64,000 bases of DNA from Niveomyces insectorum RCEF 264 (taxonomy: Eukaryota > Ascomycota > Sordariomycetes > Hypocreales > Cordycipitaceae), in NCBI GenBank assembly GCA_001636815.1, contig AZHD01000021.1:103788-167787 (forward strand). Direction: 5' to 3'. The notes below the pieces were generated by a model. That model made no database searches, was not told where the DNA came from, and saw only the letters and a list, made by a program, of their open reading frames with translations. Both the position numbers and the translations under genes were made by a program. Within the stretch, counting starts at the first letter, position 1, and the number at the start of each line of letters is the position of its first letter. This document shows, piece after piece, positions 55,128-64,000 of this stretch.

Positions 55128-58100
55128 GGCCGCCGGTGCAAGATTGGTATGATGGGACCCGGGTCCAACCTGACGGCGGAGCCGGAGGTCCTTTTGGAGC
55201 GCTCTGTCCAAGATTCGCAACCGGCGCTGCGGTATGCACTGCCGGTATCAAACGTCGCGGCCTGAGCGAGAGACCGGTCGAGGGGGGTGGGGGGTATGTC
55301 GGACGTGGGAGGATGGCGTCGACGGGCACGGCGAGAGAGATGATGGTATTGCGCTGGACGGCTGCGTAAGAGAGACGGCAGTAGTGAACTGGTCATCCAA
55401 GAGGGTGTTTGGCTTTTTGGAGGTGTTGTCGTTGTTGTTGCTGCCGTTGCTGCCGCTGGCAGAGCATGTTGTACGAGCCGAGCCGCGCACGTCAACTGCC
55501 GTTCCTGTCTGTCCACGTGATCGGGGCCGGGGCCGGGGCCGGGGCCGGGCCAGTCGCTGGTTGTCTCCGGTCCGGTCGCTCCAGCAGCTTCTTGGTCGGC
55601 CGGAGGGATTGTTACAGCCGCGTGCTGGTCCGTTGCAGGTGCGGATGGATAGAAGGCTGCCGAAAGAGACGAAAACGTGGACGTAGACGAGAAACGGGAA
55701 GAAGACGAGGATGGCGGAGGAGACGGCCGGGCAAAGCGTGCTATGTGCTATTTTCGGGACCTCCGGGCATCGATGAGAGGGACGATCACGGTACGACACT
55801 GTTTACCGTATCGCCAGCTCGGAGAGAAGGATATATCGGTGCATATGAGGCCGTGATACTGCTGCATTTGCTGCACGCTTCCGAGCAAAGACCGCCAGCG
55901 AGGTAGTTGCGGTGGCCGGACGGCCCTTTTGCGACACCACGCAAAACAGGAACGCCGTTGATTTGGAGCAACCTTGGGATGGAAAAGAAAGATAAGGGAC
56001 TCCGTTCAGCAGCCGGAATGATGGTCGATAGCAAGAAAGACAGACGAGAGAGCAGACGAGAGGCCGAGAGAGGGGGACGAAAACAACGAGTGCCAAGGCG
56101 TGAACGGGGGCGAGGATTGTTTCGGACACACAATGCGTGGACAAATAAATCAGATGAGGCTCTCTATCTGTGCAAAAAAAAATCTTGAAAAGGTGAAAAA
56201 AGAAAAAAAAAAAGCGGAGGCAAAAAGTGAGGTCGAAAATGGGGTGAGATGCGAAAAGTGCTGCAGCATGGCTTTCTCTACCAGGATGCCGAAAGTGTGG
56301 GGGCGGGGGGAACGGAGTCTAGACACACACCCGGAAGGGGAAGGAAGGGACGAGGGAGTACATACACACCAACTCGCTAGGACCTCAAGGAAGGAAAGAA
56401 GAACCCAGGTAAAGAGAGAACGGCAAGAGCAAAAAAAGCGGACCTACGATGCGTATAGCAGTATTACCGTCCTCCAGTAGTATGTCCAGTATATAAGGTT
56501 ATTGAGTTGAAATACTATGATCATGAAGTACGTAAAGAGAAACGGTGAATGGTTTAAGAGGTTCTGGTGAAACCATAAGAGGACTCTTCCGTACTTTGAA
56601 TTGCATCCTCATACTTGGCGCTTGCCGTATTTTCGCACCCCCGAACCGCCGTCTTGATAATGAACAACAATCGGCGAGCGAGAGAAAGTGAACATCCCGC
56701 AAAAGCTCACGAAGGAACCATGGCTACGGCAACACGTGCTCTAGAGGGGGTGGTGAGAAGATCCCAGCGCCCAGCAGGTTGAGGGGATCCAGGGGGACCT
56801 TCGAGATCCGAACGCCGGGCAATTGTCACGAAAGCAGCAACCGTGGACACTGGGCGGGCGCAAACATCCGCACAACAACGGGGCGCCGGTGCGAGGCTCT
56901 TGTTGTCTGCTCCGCCATTGGTTTGGTGGGCCGGCTTGGTTTTGGTGGGTGTAGTGGTGGCCAGACGTCCTACGGATTCCGAGTCTAGAACGGATCTACA
57001 GACCAGGGCGGCACGCTAAGCCCCTTGAAAACCAGGGCGCACCACCAAAACGAGGCAAAACGACGGTCCCCAAAAAACAAAAACAAATGCTGCCAGTCTT
57101 GGAAGACGAGGCTGTTGTAGAATCAACGCCCTGTGTCTGCGAGAACGTGCATTCTGGTGATGCCTGATCGTATGGGCCACCAAGCCACAGCGGTGATCGT
57201 GCCCTAAGGAACAACGTCTGACCGCGGATCAGACAAGTGAGCACCATTGCCCTCGAGGCCCCATATCGGCATTGCAAAGCCTCTGTCGAGATCAACAGCA
57301 TAGATGTTACCTCGGGGAAGCTTGACGAGAACATCCGGTTCGAAAGTGTGCCGTTCGAATGTGGAGACGTCGTTGACCAGCGCCTTGACGGCCAAGTTTG
57401 TTCTCTCAAGTTTGAAGAGGAAGAAGCTGTTGCGTACGCGTGTAGCCATTTTGGCCAGGACGCGATAAACGGATCAGCTATATACCACCCCCCAGCTAGG
57501 GTCGCCCATTTGGATCGAGAACGGTTGCGTTTACGGTTTTTACAGACTTCGTATTGAAGACGGCCGGTTTTCTGGGCTCTCTGTAACGACGCCGTCGGCA
57601 AGTCTTGAAAAGCAATGTCACGTCCTCACCTCAGTAGACGAGAATGGCATGTAGAGAGAAGTGTTCGTGTAGAACATCTCGCCGTTTCCCTGAGCAGGTT
57701 GACAAGGCTGCGATTACAAGAACAGCGAGGCAGAGGCGCTTACCGGACAGTGAAGAAACATTTTTTTCAATACAATATTTGTCCTTTACTTTGCACAAAT
57801 AGCATGAATCATGGCGAAGTATTCTTTATCAATACGTTTATTTTTTGAATACATAAAATAGAAACTTTGATTATACTCGTGGCATTTGGGTTGCGATTTT
57901 TTACTCCAAAAAAAATCGATTAGAGTTATTCCCGTTCATTTATCTATATATTTACGTCTGCAGAGAACACAGAAGGCTTCCTTCATCAGCTGCTGTGCGC
58001 CCACACGCGACAAAACACCCGGCTCGCGGGCATTCCTCTGGATTCCATCCTGCAGGCCCATCCTTTGGAGGCCGCCACGGTTTTACGAGATGCCGGATCC

Positions 58101-59809
58101 TTCCATACGTGCAAAAATGCTGTGTAGCAGGCTTGCGGTGTGGTGTTGGTCGAGGGGCTGCGAACAGAACATACTGGTGTCTTGACACGGCCAAACCCGT
58201 TGTTTTGCAACGCCTGCCCCCTTCTCTGCTGCTCGCCTCATGGTCTACCGGAAAGTGTCCTTCCTACTGTAACTTCGTGTTAGCCAACGATTTTCATCAT
58301 TCGCATGCGTGTCTATGCGAGTCGTTCTTGACAATAAAACGTCCAGTTCGGCTGTTGGCATGCTGGCCATGTTGCCTGTTCTGGAACCCACCGGCATCCC
58401 CGGCGCGTCACCGCCGCTCTGGGGCCGCCGCCCGACCTGCAGAGACTCGGAATATCCCACATCATCCGGCAACGCACTTGTGATCCGAACTCGCGATCCG
58501 GCGTGCCGCCGCCTTTGAAGGGAAGGGGTGAATACTGCGGCGAGTCGAGTCGAGACGACTCCCCAAGCCATTCACGGTGAATGTGACCGCCACAGGGACC
58601 CGGCCTAGGAGGCCGTCGTCGCTGCGCTCTCACACAAAACGGGCTTGTCGAGCAGACCCCGTCGCCGCAACATCACGCCCACGCCGATCGTGCGGTCACA
58701 GTGTGTCTTCACAGGCTTTAACAATCTGTTTCTGATGTCATCCACCTGTATATATATAAGTAACGCAAGACAGACAGGCACCCAGAACGTACGGTCTTCC
58801 GTTCATTGAGTAACACGTGATCTCAGTTATGCAAAGTGAAAGGAGACTGTCTGGTCGCAGATCGTAAAAAGCCGGCGCTTAATAGCGCCCGTTTTTCGTC
58901 GACCGCCCGCCAAGCTCCCTCTTCTGTTCTGCAGCTGCACGTTCCGTTTCTGTGATGAGGATGGGCGCTGCCTCCTCTCATTGGCTGGCACTTCAACATG
59001 GCGCTCCCGCAGCTGGACCAGGGGGTGGAAAAGAGGGTGGGTAGCCTGCGGGCCGTGATTCGTTGGCCGGCGCATCTCTGCAGAAAAGCATCGACCCTGT
59101 CCTCCCCCCCCTCCTTCCTCCCGTCCCTTTCGTATCCCCCGATTGGATGTTTTCCTTTTTTTTTTTCCTTTTGCTTGTCCTCCAGTGTGATGGGGGAAAA
59201 TGAGCGCCCGGGCGGCAGCGACCAAGTGTACGAGTACTGTAGTTGTACTCCAACAGGGAGCCGGAACGGGAAGGGGCTTAATATTGGTTGCGAGTGGCTC
59301 TTTCCCCCCCATGTATGTGCGACGAAAAGAGGGTATTGTATGGGTGAACCAGAGAAACTTACATTACAGAGGGAAGGCGCGGGCGCCAAGCAGAGAAAGA
59401 GCGAGTGTGACAGTGAGAAGGGGATAAAAAAGGGAACCTTCTTGGAAGGAGAGACTCACGAGCCGGGATCGAACAAATAGAAGGAACCATCCTTCACCTC
59501 CTTCCGGAACTTATTTTCTGTTCCTTCCCTTTTCTGTTTCTTTCTGCTTATATATGTATGTCTACATGAGACACAAGTTTATCACGTAGTCTGCCGTCAA
59601 CTTAAACTTCATTTTCTATTTCTCGTCGTTCTCTTTTTCCACAGCAGCTCTTTTCCTTTCCCGTTCCCCCATGTAAGGACACAGGCCGGTGGACGGGCCA
59701 GATACGCAACCAACTTTTGATGAGGTTCACGATCGACCGAGAAAGTCGGTATTCGAAAATTGAAGACAGATCTTCCTGGGAGACCGAAAACGAGAACAAC
59801 ACACTCACA
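55128..59809. other. 4.7-kb gene-poor region
   Basis: Divergent spacer between the histidine kinase (minus) and the four-TM protein (plus). Apart from a possible 81-codon ORF at 57204-57449 no frame looks coding. The first ~600 bp are GC-rich and may be the kinase promoter or leader. Homopolymers and a TTGAAT/AT-rich patch occur near 57770-57950. Confidence 0.55.
57204..57449 (-). CDS. Hypothetical ORF, 81 aa, possibly a gene fragment
   Basis: ATG in a good context (AAAATGG) opens a frame with protein-like composition: alternating hydrophobic and charged residues (NSFFLFKLERTNLAVKALVND, PDVLVKLPRGNIYAVDLDRG) and a mild C/G preference at third positions. No family recognised and no flanking exons could be joined convincingly. 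It could be a remnant of a larger gene or chance. Confidence 0.25.
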   Translation of the reverse strand: MATRVRNSFFLFKLERTNLAVKALVNDVSTFERHTFEPDVLVKLPRGNIYAVDLDRGFAMPIWGLEGNGAHLSDPRSDVVP

Positions 59810-60697
59810 ATGCGTTACCACATTCTTCACCGGCCGTGGCGCATGCGCCGCCTCTTCTACTTCATGATGCTGCCCGAGATCATCTGCATCGTCGCCCTGC
59901 TCGTGCTCTTCGCCAAGGCACAACCCGCCAGCTTCCGCACGTTGCTGTGGCAGATCGGCAGCGACCACGGCTTCAACTCCAGCCCCAACATCATCCTCTA
60001 CGCCTACGCCAACCATGTGCCTCTTCCCGACATCCCTTTTGTGTGGTCTCAAACGTGGGTTTCTTTTGCGTTGATTTGTATTCTCATTCCCTTTATCGAA
60101 CACAACACGAGCTGATCTTCTTTTTTCCCCCGCAGTCTCACCGACCTGAACGTCGCCGTCTCCGTCCTCTCCCTCTTCATCCTTCTCACCAAGATGATCG
60201 CCCTGATCATGCACGTCTTCTTCCCCATCATCGGCTTCGTCGCCTCGTTTGCCCTGACGGCGCTCTTCGCCACCAGCGTCTACGGCCAGGCCGGCCCCGA
60301 CTACGCCGATCCCCGCCATCCCAGCCCCGTGGCCTGGTACATCGCCAAGGGCTGCCAGTACGCCAAGGAGGCCGGCGCCGTGAGCGACTGCATGATGGCC
60401 AAAGGCGCCTTCGCCGCCACCGTGGTCATGCTGGCCGTCCACGTCGTCAACCTGGGCTTTGCCGTGTGGGCGCTGCTGCCCAACAAGCAGCTCGACGTCG
60501 AGATGGAGGGCGACAGCGATTCCGAGGACAACTTCCCGCCGGCCTCGAGCAAGGCCTGGGAGATGCAGCCCCGGCCGCTCGCGTCGCCGCGCATGGCCAC
60601 CATGTCGGGCGGTGCCAGCGGCATGGCCTCGCCCTTTACACCGCGCACACAGGCCTTCAACGCACTGGACCGGCGGTTGCCCCTGCGTACGGAATGA
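59810..60697 (+). CDS. Conserved fungal four-TM membrane protein, function unknown
   Basis: Exons 59810-60054 and 60136-60697 (268 aa), joined by an 81-nt intron (GTGGGT...CGCAG). Four hydrophobic segments: MLPEIICIVALLVLFAKA, LNVAVSVLSLFILLTKMIAL, VFFPIIGFVASFALTALFAT and GAFAATVVMLAVHVVNLGFA. Between TM3 and TM4 is an extracytoplasmic-looking loop with two Cys (KGCQYAKEAGAVSDCMMAKG). The C-terminal ~75 residues are hydrophilic with an acidic GDSDSED cluster. The organisation resembles small fungal MARVEL-like membrane proteins, but I do not recognise the family. The start at 59810 (MRYHILHRPWRMRR) precedes a basic segment and TM1; an upstream in-frame ATG at 59720 would add 30 hydrophilic residues. 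Confidence 0.78.
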
Positions 60698-61067
60698 GAG
60701 AGGGAGAGTGGCAGAAGAAAAAGCAAAAAAGCGAAAAAGCTTTTGATCTCTTACGTTTGGGCACCGCCTTTTTAGGATCGATTTTCTCTCTTTGTGGCTT
60801 TACCAAATCGGATCAAACTAGACGATCACCTCGGTGAAAGACGAGTTTTGAAATATGCTTGCCTTGGAAATGATTTCCCTATTTTTTACTGCTATTTTTA
60901 TTTTTGTATATATTTACAGCGACAATCATCTTTTACAGTTTGGCTAATTTTTCCACTATGTAAAGGAAGCCTGGGGCGTTTTGGAAAGAAAACGGTACTA
61001 CCACCATATCAACAAAATTCACAAACCAATTTTATTTCATTTTCATATGCGCGGCCTCCCCGTACCG
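60698..61067. other. Convergent 3' intergenic region
   Basis: 370 bp, AT-rich, between the stops of the four-TM gene (plus) and the GH79 gene (minus). Nothing else seen. Confidence 0.6.
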
Positions 61068-63084
61068 TCAAAAATGCAGAAGCGCTGCACTCGAGTCCGT
61101 CACGCTGACCGTGACGTGCCCGTTCTGCACCGGCAGCCGCTCGCCCACCGTCACGTTGGGCAGCCGCACCGGTTTGCCGCCGGCCAGCTCCAGGTTGTAG
61201 CTCCAACCGTCCCAGGTGACGCCGGAGATGGCGTCGCTGCCGTTGGCCAGGAGCCGCTGCACCAAAATGCGGCTGCTGTTGTGCGCCGCCACGCCGCCGG
61301 CCACGGCGAACGTGTAGGTGCGGCTGGGCCGGGGCGGCGGCGGCGGGGTCGCCGCCGTGCCCAGCCCCGTGCCGCCGGCCGTCGTGTTGTAGCCGCGCAG
61401 ATTCAGCACGAGCACGCGCGCGAGGCGGCCGTCCACGTAGATGGCGTACGCCACGTCGACGTCAGGGGTGGTGGTGGTGTTGCTGTTGGACGACGTTGCC
61501 GTCGTCGTCGTTGTCGTCGACAACGACAACACCGACACGTTGTGCCGCCCCGTGTCCCCGAGGGCGGCGGCGGCCGCCACGTTGCCGTAGTACGGCGGCT
61601 TGGTGCCCCGCGTGGCGTTGGCCGTCTCGATCGGCTGCCACGCCACGTACCGGTAGTTGGTGCCCTGGTGCATGTGCACGCGGCCGACGCCGGCCGCGGC
61701 GCAGGCCAGCAAAAAATCGAGCCCCCACAGGGCGGCGCCAAAGGTGTTGGACAGGCCCGGGCGGCCCTCGTTGTAGAGGGAGTTGGTCTCGCCGAGGATC
61801 TGGCGGGGGGGCGGGCGGAGGCCCGGGGCCGCGGCCGCGGCCGCAGCGTCCACCAAGCTTTGGTACTCCGCGACGTGCGCGTGGACGGACTGCACCGTGT
61901 TGGTGTGGTTCAGGAGCGTGCCCTGCAGCGTGACGCCGGGCGACGTGGCGCCGCTGATGTAACTGGTTGTGTTAGTCGGCGTGGTCGTATTGCTTCCGTC
62001 CTGGTCTCTTCTCCTTTTTCTTCTCCTTTTTCTTCTCCTTTTTCTTCCTTTTTCTTTCCCTCACTCACTTGTGGGTCGAGAACAAGGCGACCGTGTCATC
62101 GGCGCCCAGACCGGCCTGCCAGGTCGCCAGCGCCTTGAGGTGGTTGTTGGTGCCGGCAAAGGACGGCGCCATGAACCCGGCGTAGTCGGGGGGCGGCACG
62201 GACGCGTTCAGACGTTTGCTGTGACCGCCCCCGCCACGCACCAAGTCCGGGCAGTGCTGCTGCACGAGCTGCCAGATCTGCCGCGTGCCGTTGCGCCACT
62301 GCGCCACGTACGTGCTCTCGTTCCACATGGGCGGCCGCGTCGGGCCCTGCGCCGACGTCGACAGCAGGTCCGGCTCGTTGCCGTACTCCCAGGTGTACAG
62401 CCGGTGGTGGGTGAGGCTGCTGCTGTTGCTGCTGCTGCTGTTGCTGCTACCATTCTTACTACCACCATCCGGCCCCAGCGCTTGGCACACCAGTGGCACC
62501 GTGGCCAGCAGCGTCTGCCAGCCGGCGGGCGTCGGCGCCAGCGCCAGGTTGAACCCGTGCGAGAAGCGCACGCCGGCCCACGTGCGGTAGCTCTCAAAGA
62601 ACGAGGGCCCGATGGCGACGGTCGTCGGGTAGTCGGCCGAGCGCGACCGGTTGAACGTGCCGTTGACGGCCCACGGCAGGCTGGCGTTGTACAGAGCGTA
62701 GTCCTGGGTGTTGCCTCTGGGGGGGGGACGGTGACGTTAGCTTGACAACAAAAAACTCCCAGTGAACATCCTCCTGGATACGGGTTCCGCTCACCCCACG
62801 CGAATGTACGGCTTGCTGCCCATCAGGTCCCCTAGGTTGGCCAGCAGGGCGTCGCTGAAGGTGTTGGGCGCCGAGGCGTTGCCGGCGTAGTCGGGAAACG
62901 TGACGAACTCGATGGAGTAGCTGACGAACGCGTCCAGCAGCGGCGTGCCGGCGCCGGCCGGGACGGCGGCGCTGACGTTGTAGACGGGGGCGACGGAGGC
63001 CGCCGCGGTCACGGGGATATTGGTGCCGCTGCCGCTGGCCAGGGCAAGGACGGCGAAGAAGGTCTGCTTGGCCATCGTGAACAT
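61068..63084 (-). CDS. Secreted glycoside hydrolase family 79 (beta-glucuronidase-like)
   Basis: Extracellular retaining glycosidase; fungal GH79 enzymes remove glucuronic acid from arabinogalactan-type chains. Exons 63084-62795, 62716-62069, 61962-61068 (610 aa); introns of 78 nt (GTGAGC, CTAAC, CAG) and 106 nt (GTGAGT, CTAAC, CAG). Start MFTMAKQTFFAVLALASG fits a signal peptide; a second Met is three codons in. Early motif YSIEFVTFPDYAG and KPYIRVGGNTQDY (across intron 1) mark the TIM barrel; acid/base Glu about 211 in YGNEPDL; nucleophile Glu about 371 in ILGETNSLY; then MHQGTNYRYVAWQP. The C-terminal beta domain (YAIYVDGRLARVLVLNLRGY, GVTWDGWSYNLELAGGKPV) is typical. Numerous N-x-S/T sites suggest glycosylation. 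Low-complexity Asn/Ser (after QALGPDGG) and Thr/Ser inserts occur in loops. Exact substrate is uncertain. Confidence 0.9.
61998..62056 (+). repeat. TTCTCCTTTTTC repeat inside GH79 intron 2
   Basis: Roughly three to four copies of a 12-bp pyrimidine unit; on the sense strand of the gene it is a purine-rich GAGAAGAAAAAG-like repeat, and it accounts for the greater length of this intron. Confidence 0.8.
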
Positions 63085-64000
63085 GGTGATCGCGTCGAAC
63101 GGCGTGCCTTTAGCGTGCAAAGAACACTTTGGCGAGCTGTCGACTGCAACGGCGCCTCGATGCAAGGCTGGGAACAGGATCCGTTTCCGCTGCCATGGGG
63201 ACCGCGCGCTCGTTGTTTACCTTGTTTCTCTCTTACTATTTGGGTTATTATCCAGGCCGCTTTTTGGATCGGCGGTAGAACCGTGTATAAGATCTGCACT
63301 GTGGGACATCATCCTCAGCGCGTTCTGCCACTCATAATGAGCCGGGCGTGGTTGTTCCGGGTGAAATGTCCTTGCACTCCGTATTACAAACGCGGAATTT
63401 TGTCGATGTCAGGTTGATCGCCTGTCGACGATCCCGTGAATATGAATCGCTCCTGGCAGCTGGTGGCAGCTGCCCACTCTGAAAAGCTCTCACAGCTGCC
63501 CCAGGAAACCCGGGTTTTAGCAATTCACAAGACAGATCCATTTTGTTCACGGCCGTTTTTCACCCATCGCGTTAATGGCCACTTATTGGAGCCTGGCCGG
63601 CGGCTGGGTTTGCAAGTCAACGAGGCCATTTGGGTCGTCGCCGAATGCGGTAGGTCCAGCCGATCTCTTTTCGCTCTGGCGGGCAGGTGCAGCCGTTCAG
63701 AGGAGCTCTGTCGGCGAACTACGGACGTCATCGAAACTAGCCCCGGTCCCCCCACCTGGCCGACTTGTACGGTTCGTTTTGCTTCTCCGCCGACGCAGGA
63801 CCAACAAAAGGGTCCCCTTTTTCTTCCTTTCTCGTTGTCTCTTCGTCAATCGCTGACGTTGCTATCTACGTAGGCTATCGTCTTTTCTTGCCCCCTATTT
63901 CGCCATCGCCAACCGCTTCGGCTGTGTTTTAGTGCCGTTTCCGTGTCCCGTTCCCATCCATTACCGCAGTCGGCTCTCAGGCTTCCTTCTTAGGTTCGTT
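63085..64000. other. Upstream region of GH79 gene to window end
   Basis: Promoter of the GH79 gene followed by sequence with no supported gene. Contains a CACTCCGTATTAC element (63375) of the TACGGAGTA-like family seen elsewhere. Confidence 0.5.

Noticed and set aside
59465..59474. Minus-strand GTTCGATCCC resembling a tRNA T loop
   Set aside because: T-stem does not pair and no cloverleaf could be drawn.

Overview
The window is nuclear DNA of a filamentous ascomycete (Pezizomycotina, most likely Sordariomycetes; the genus cannot be fixed from sequence alone). The signs are GC-rich reading frames interrupted by short introns (about 50-190 nt) with GTRNGT donors and CTAAC/CTGAC branch sites, pyrimidine-rich leaders, serine/proline/glutamine-rich low complexity, and fungal families such as Cet1-type RNA triphosphatase, SFP1, Rcf2, DUF1769 and a Meu6-like PH protein. 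No prokaryotic, viral, CRISPR or recognisable transposon features were found.

Layout, left to right. 1-8.2 kb: a divergent pair, the proteasome subunit Rpn2 (minus, cut by the window edge) and the mRNA-capping RNA 5'-triphosphatase (plus). 10.4-12.3 kb: an NmrA-like NAD(P)-binding protein and a cupin, tail to tail. 13.5-17 kb: an F-box protein resembling FBXO31 and a DUF1769 protein in tandem. 17.1-19.1 kb: a DHA1-type MFS transporter (minus). 21.0-22.8 kb: an aminoglycoside-phosphotransferase-fold kinase. 23.7-29.5 kb: tRNA-dihydrouridine synthase 3 (minus) diverging from a six-blade kelch protein (plus). 30.1-30.9 kb: mitochondrial Rcf2/HIG1 protein (minus). 36.2-39.5 kb: the zinc-finger regulator SFP1, flanked by 5.3 kb and 7.8 kb without convincing genes. 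47.3-49.2 kb: an Ala/Glu/Lys-rich PH-domain protein. 50.7-55.1 kb: a hybrid histidine kinase (minus). 59.8-60.7 kb: a four-TM membrane protein. 61.1-63.1 kb: a secreted GH79 glycosidase (minus).

The genes are mostly housekeeping (protein degradation, mRNA capping, tRNA modification, respiratory supercomplexes) plus signalling and nutrient regulators. They do not form an evident pathway or secondary-metabolite cluster. Introns were placed by joining frames at consensus splice sites so that conserved motifs stay intact.

Three conserved genes (the capping triphosphatase, dus3, the kelch gene) show frame breaks in GC-rich tracts. Two cannot be introns and look like one-base indels, either assembly errors or real lesions. 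The most unusual non-coding signals are six GATACCC heptamers packed in the PH-gene promoter, paired ATCACGTGAT palindromes upstream of the APH-fold kinase, and GTAC-centred palindromes scattered through the gene-poor regions. I did not find a clearly new multi-gene system.
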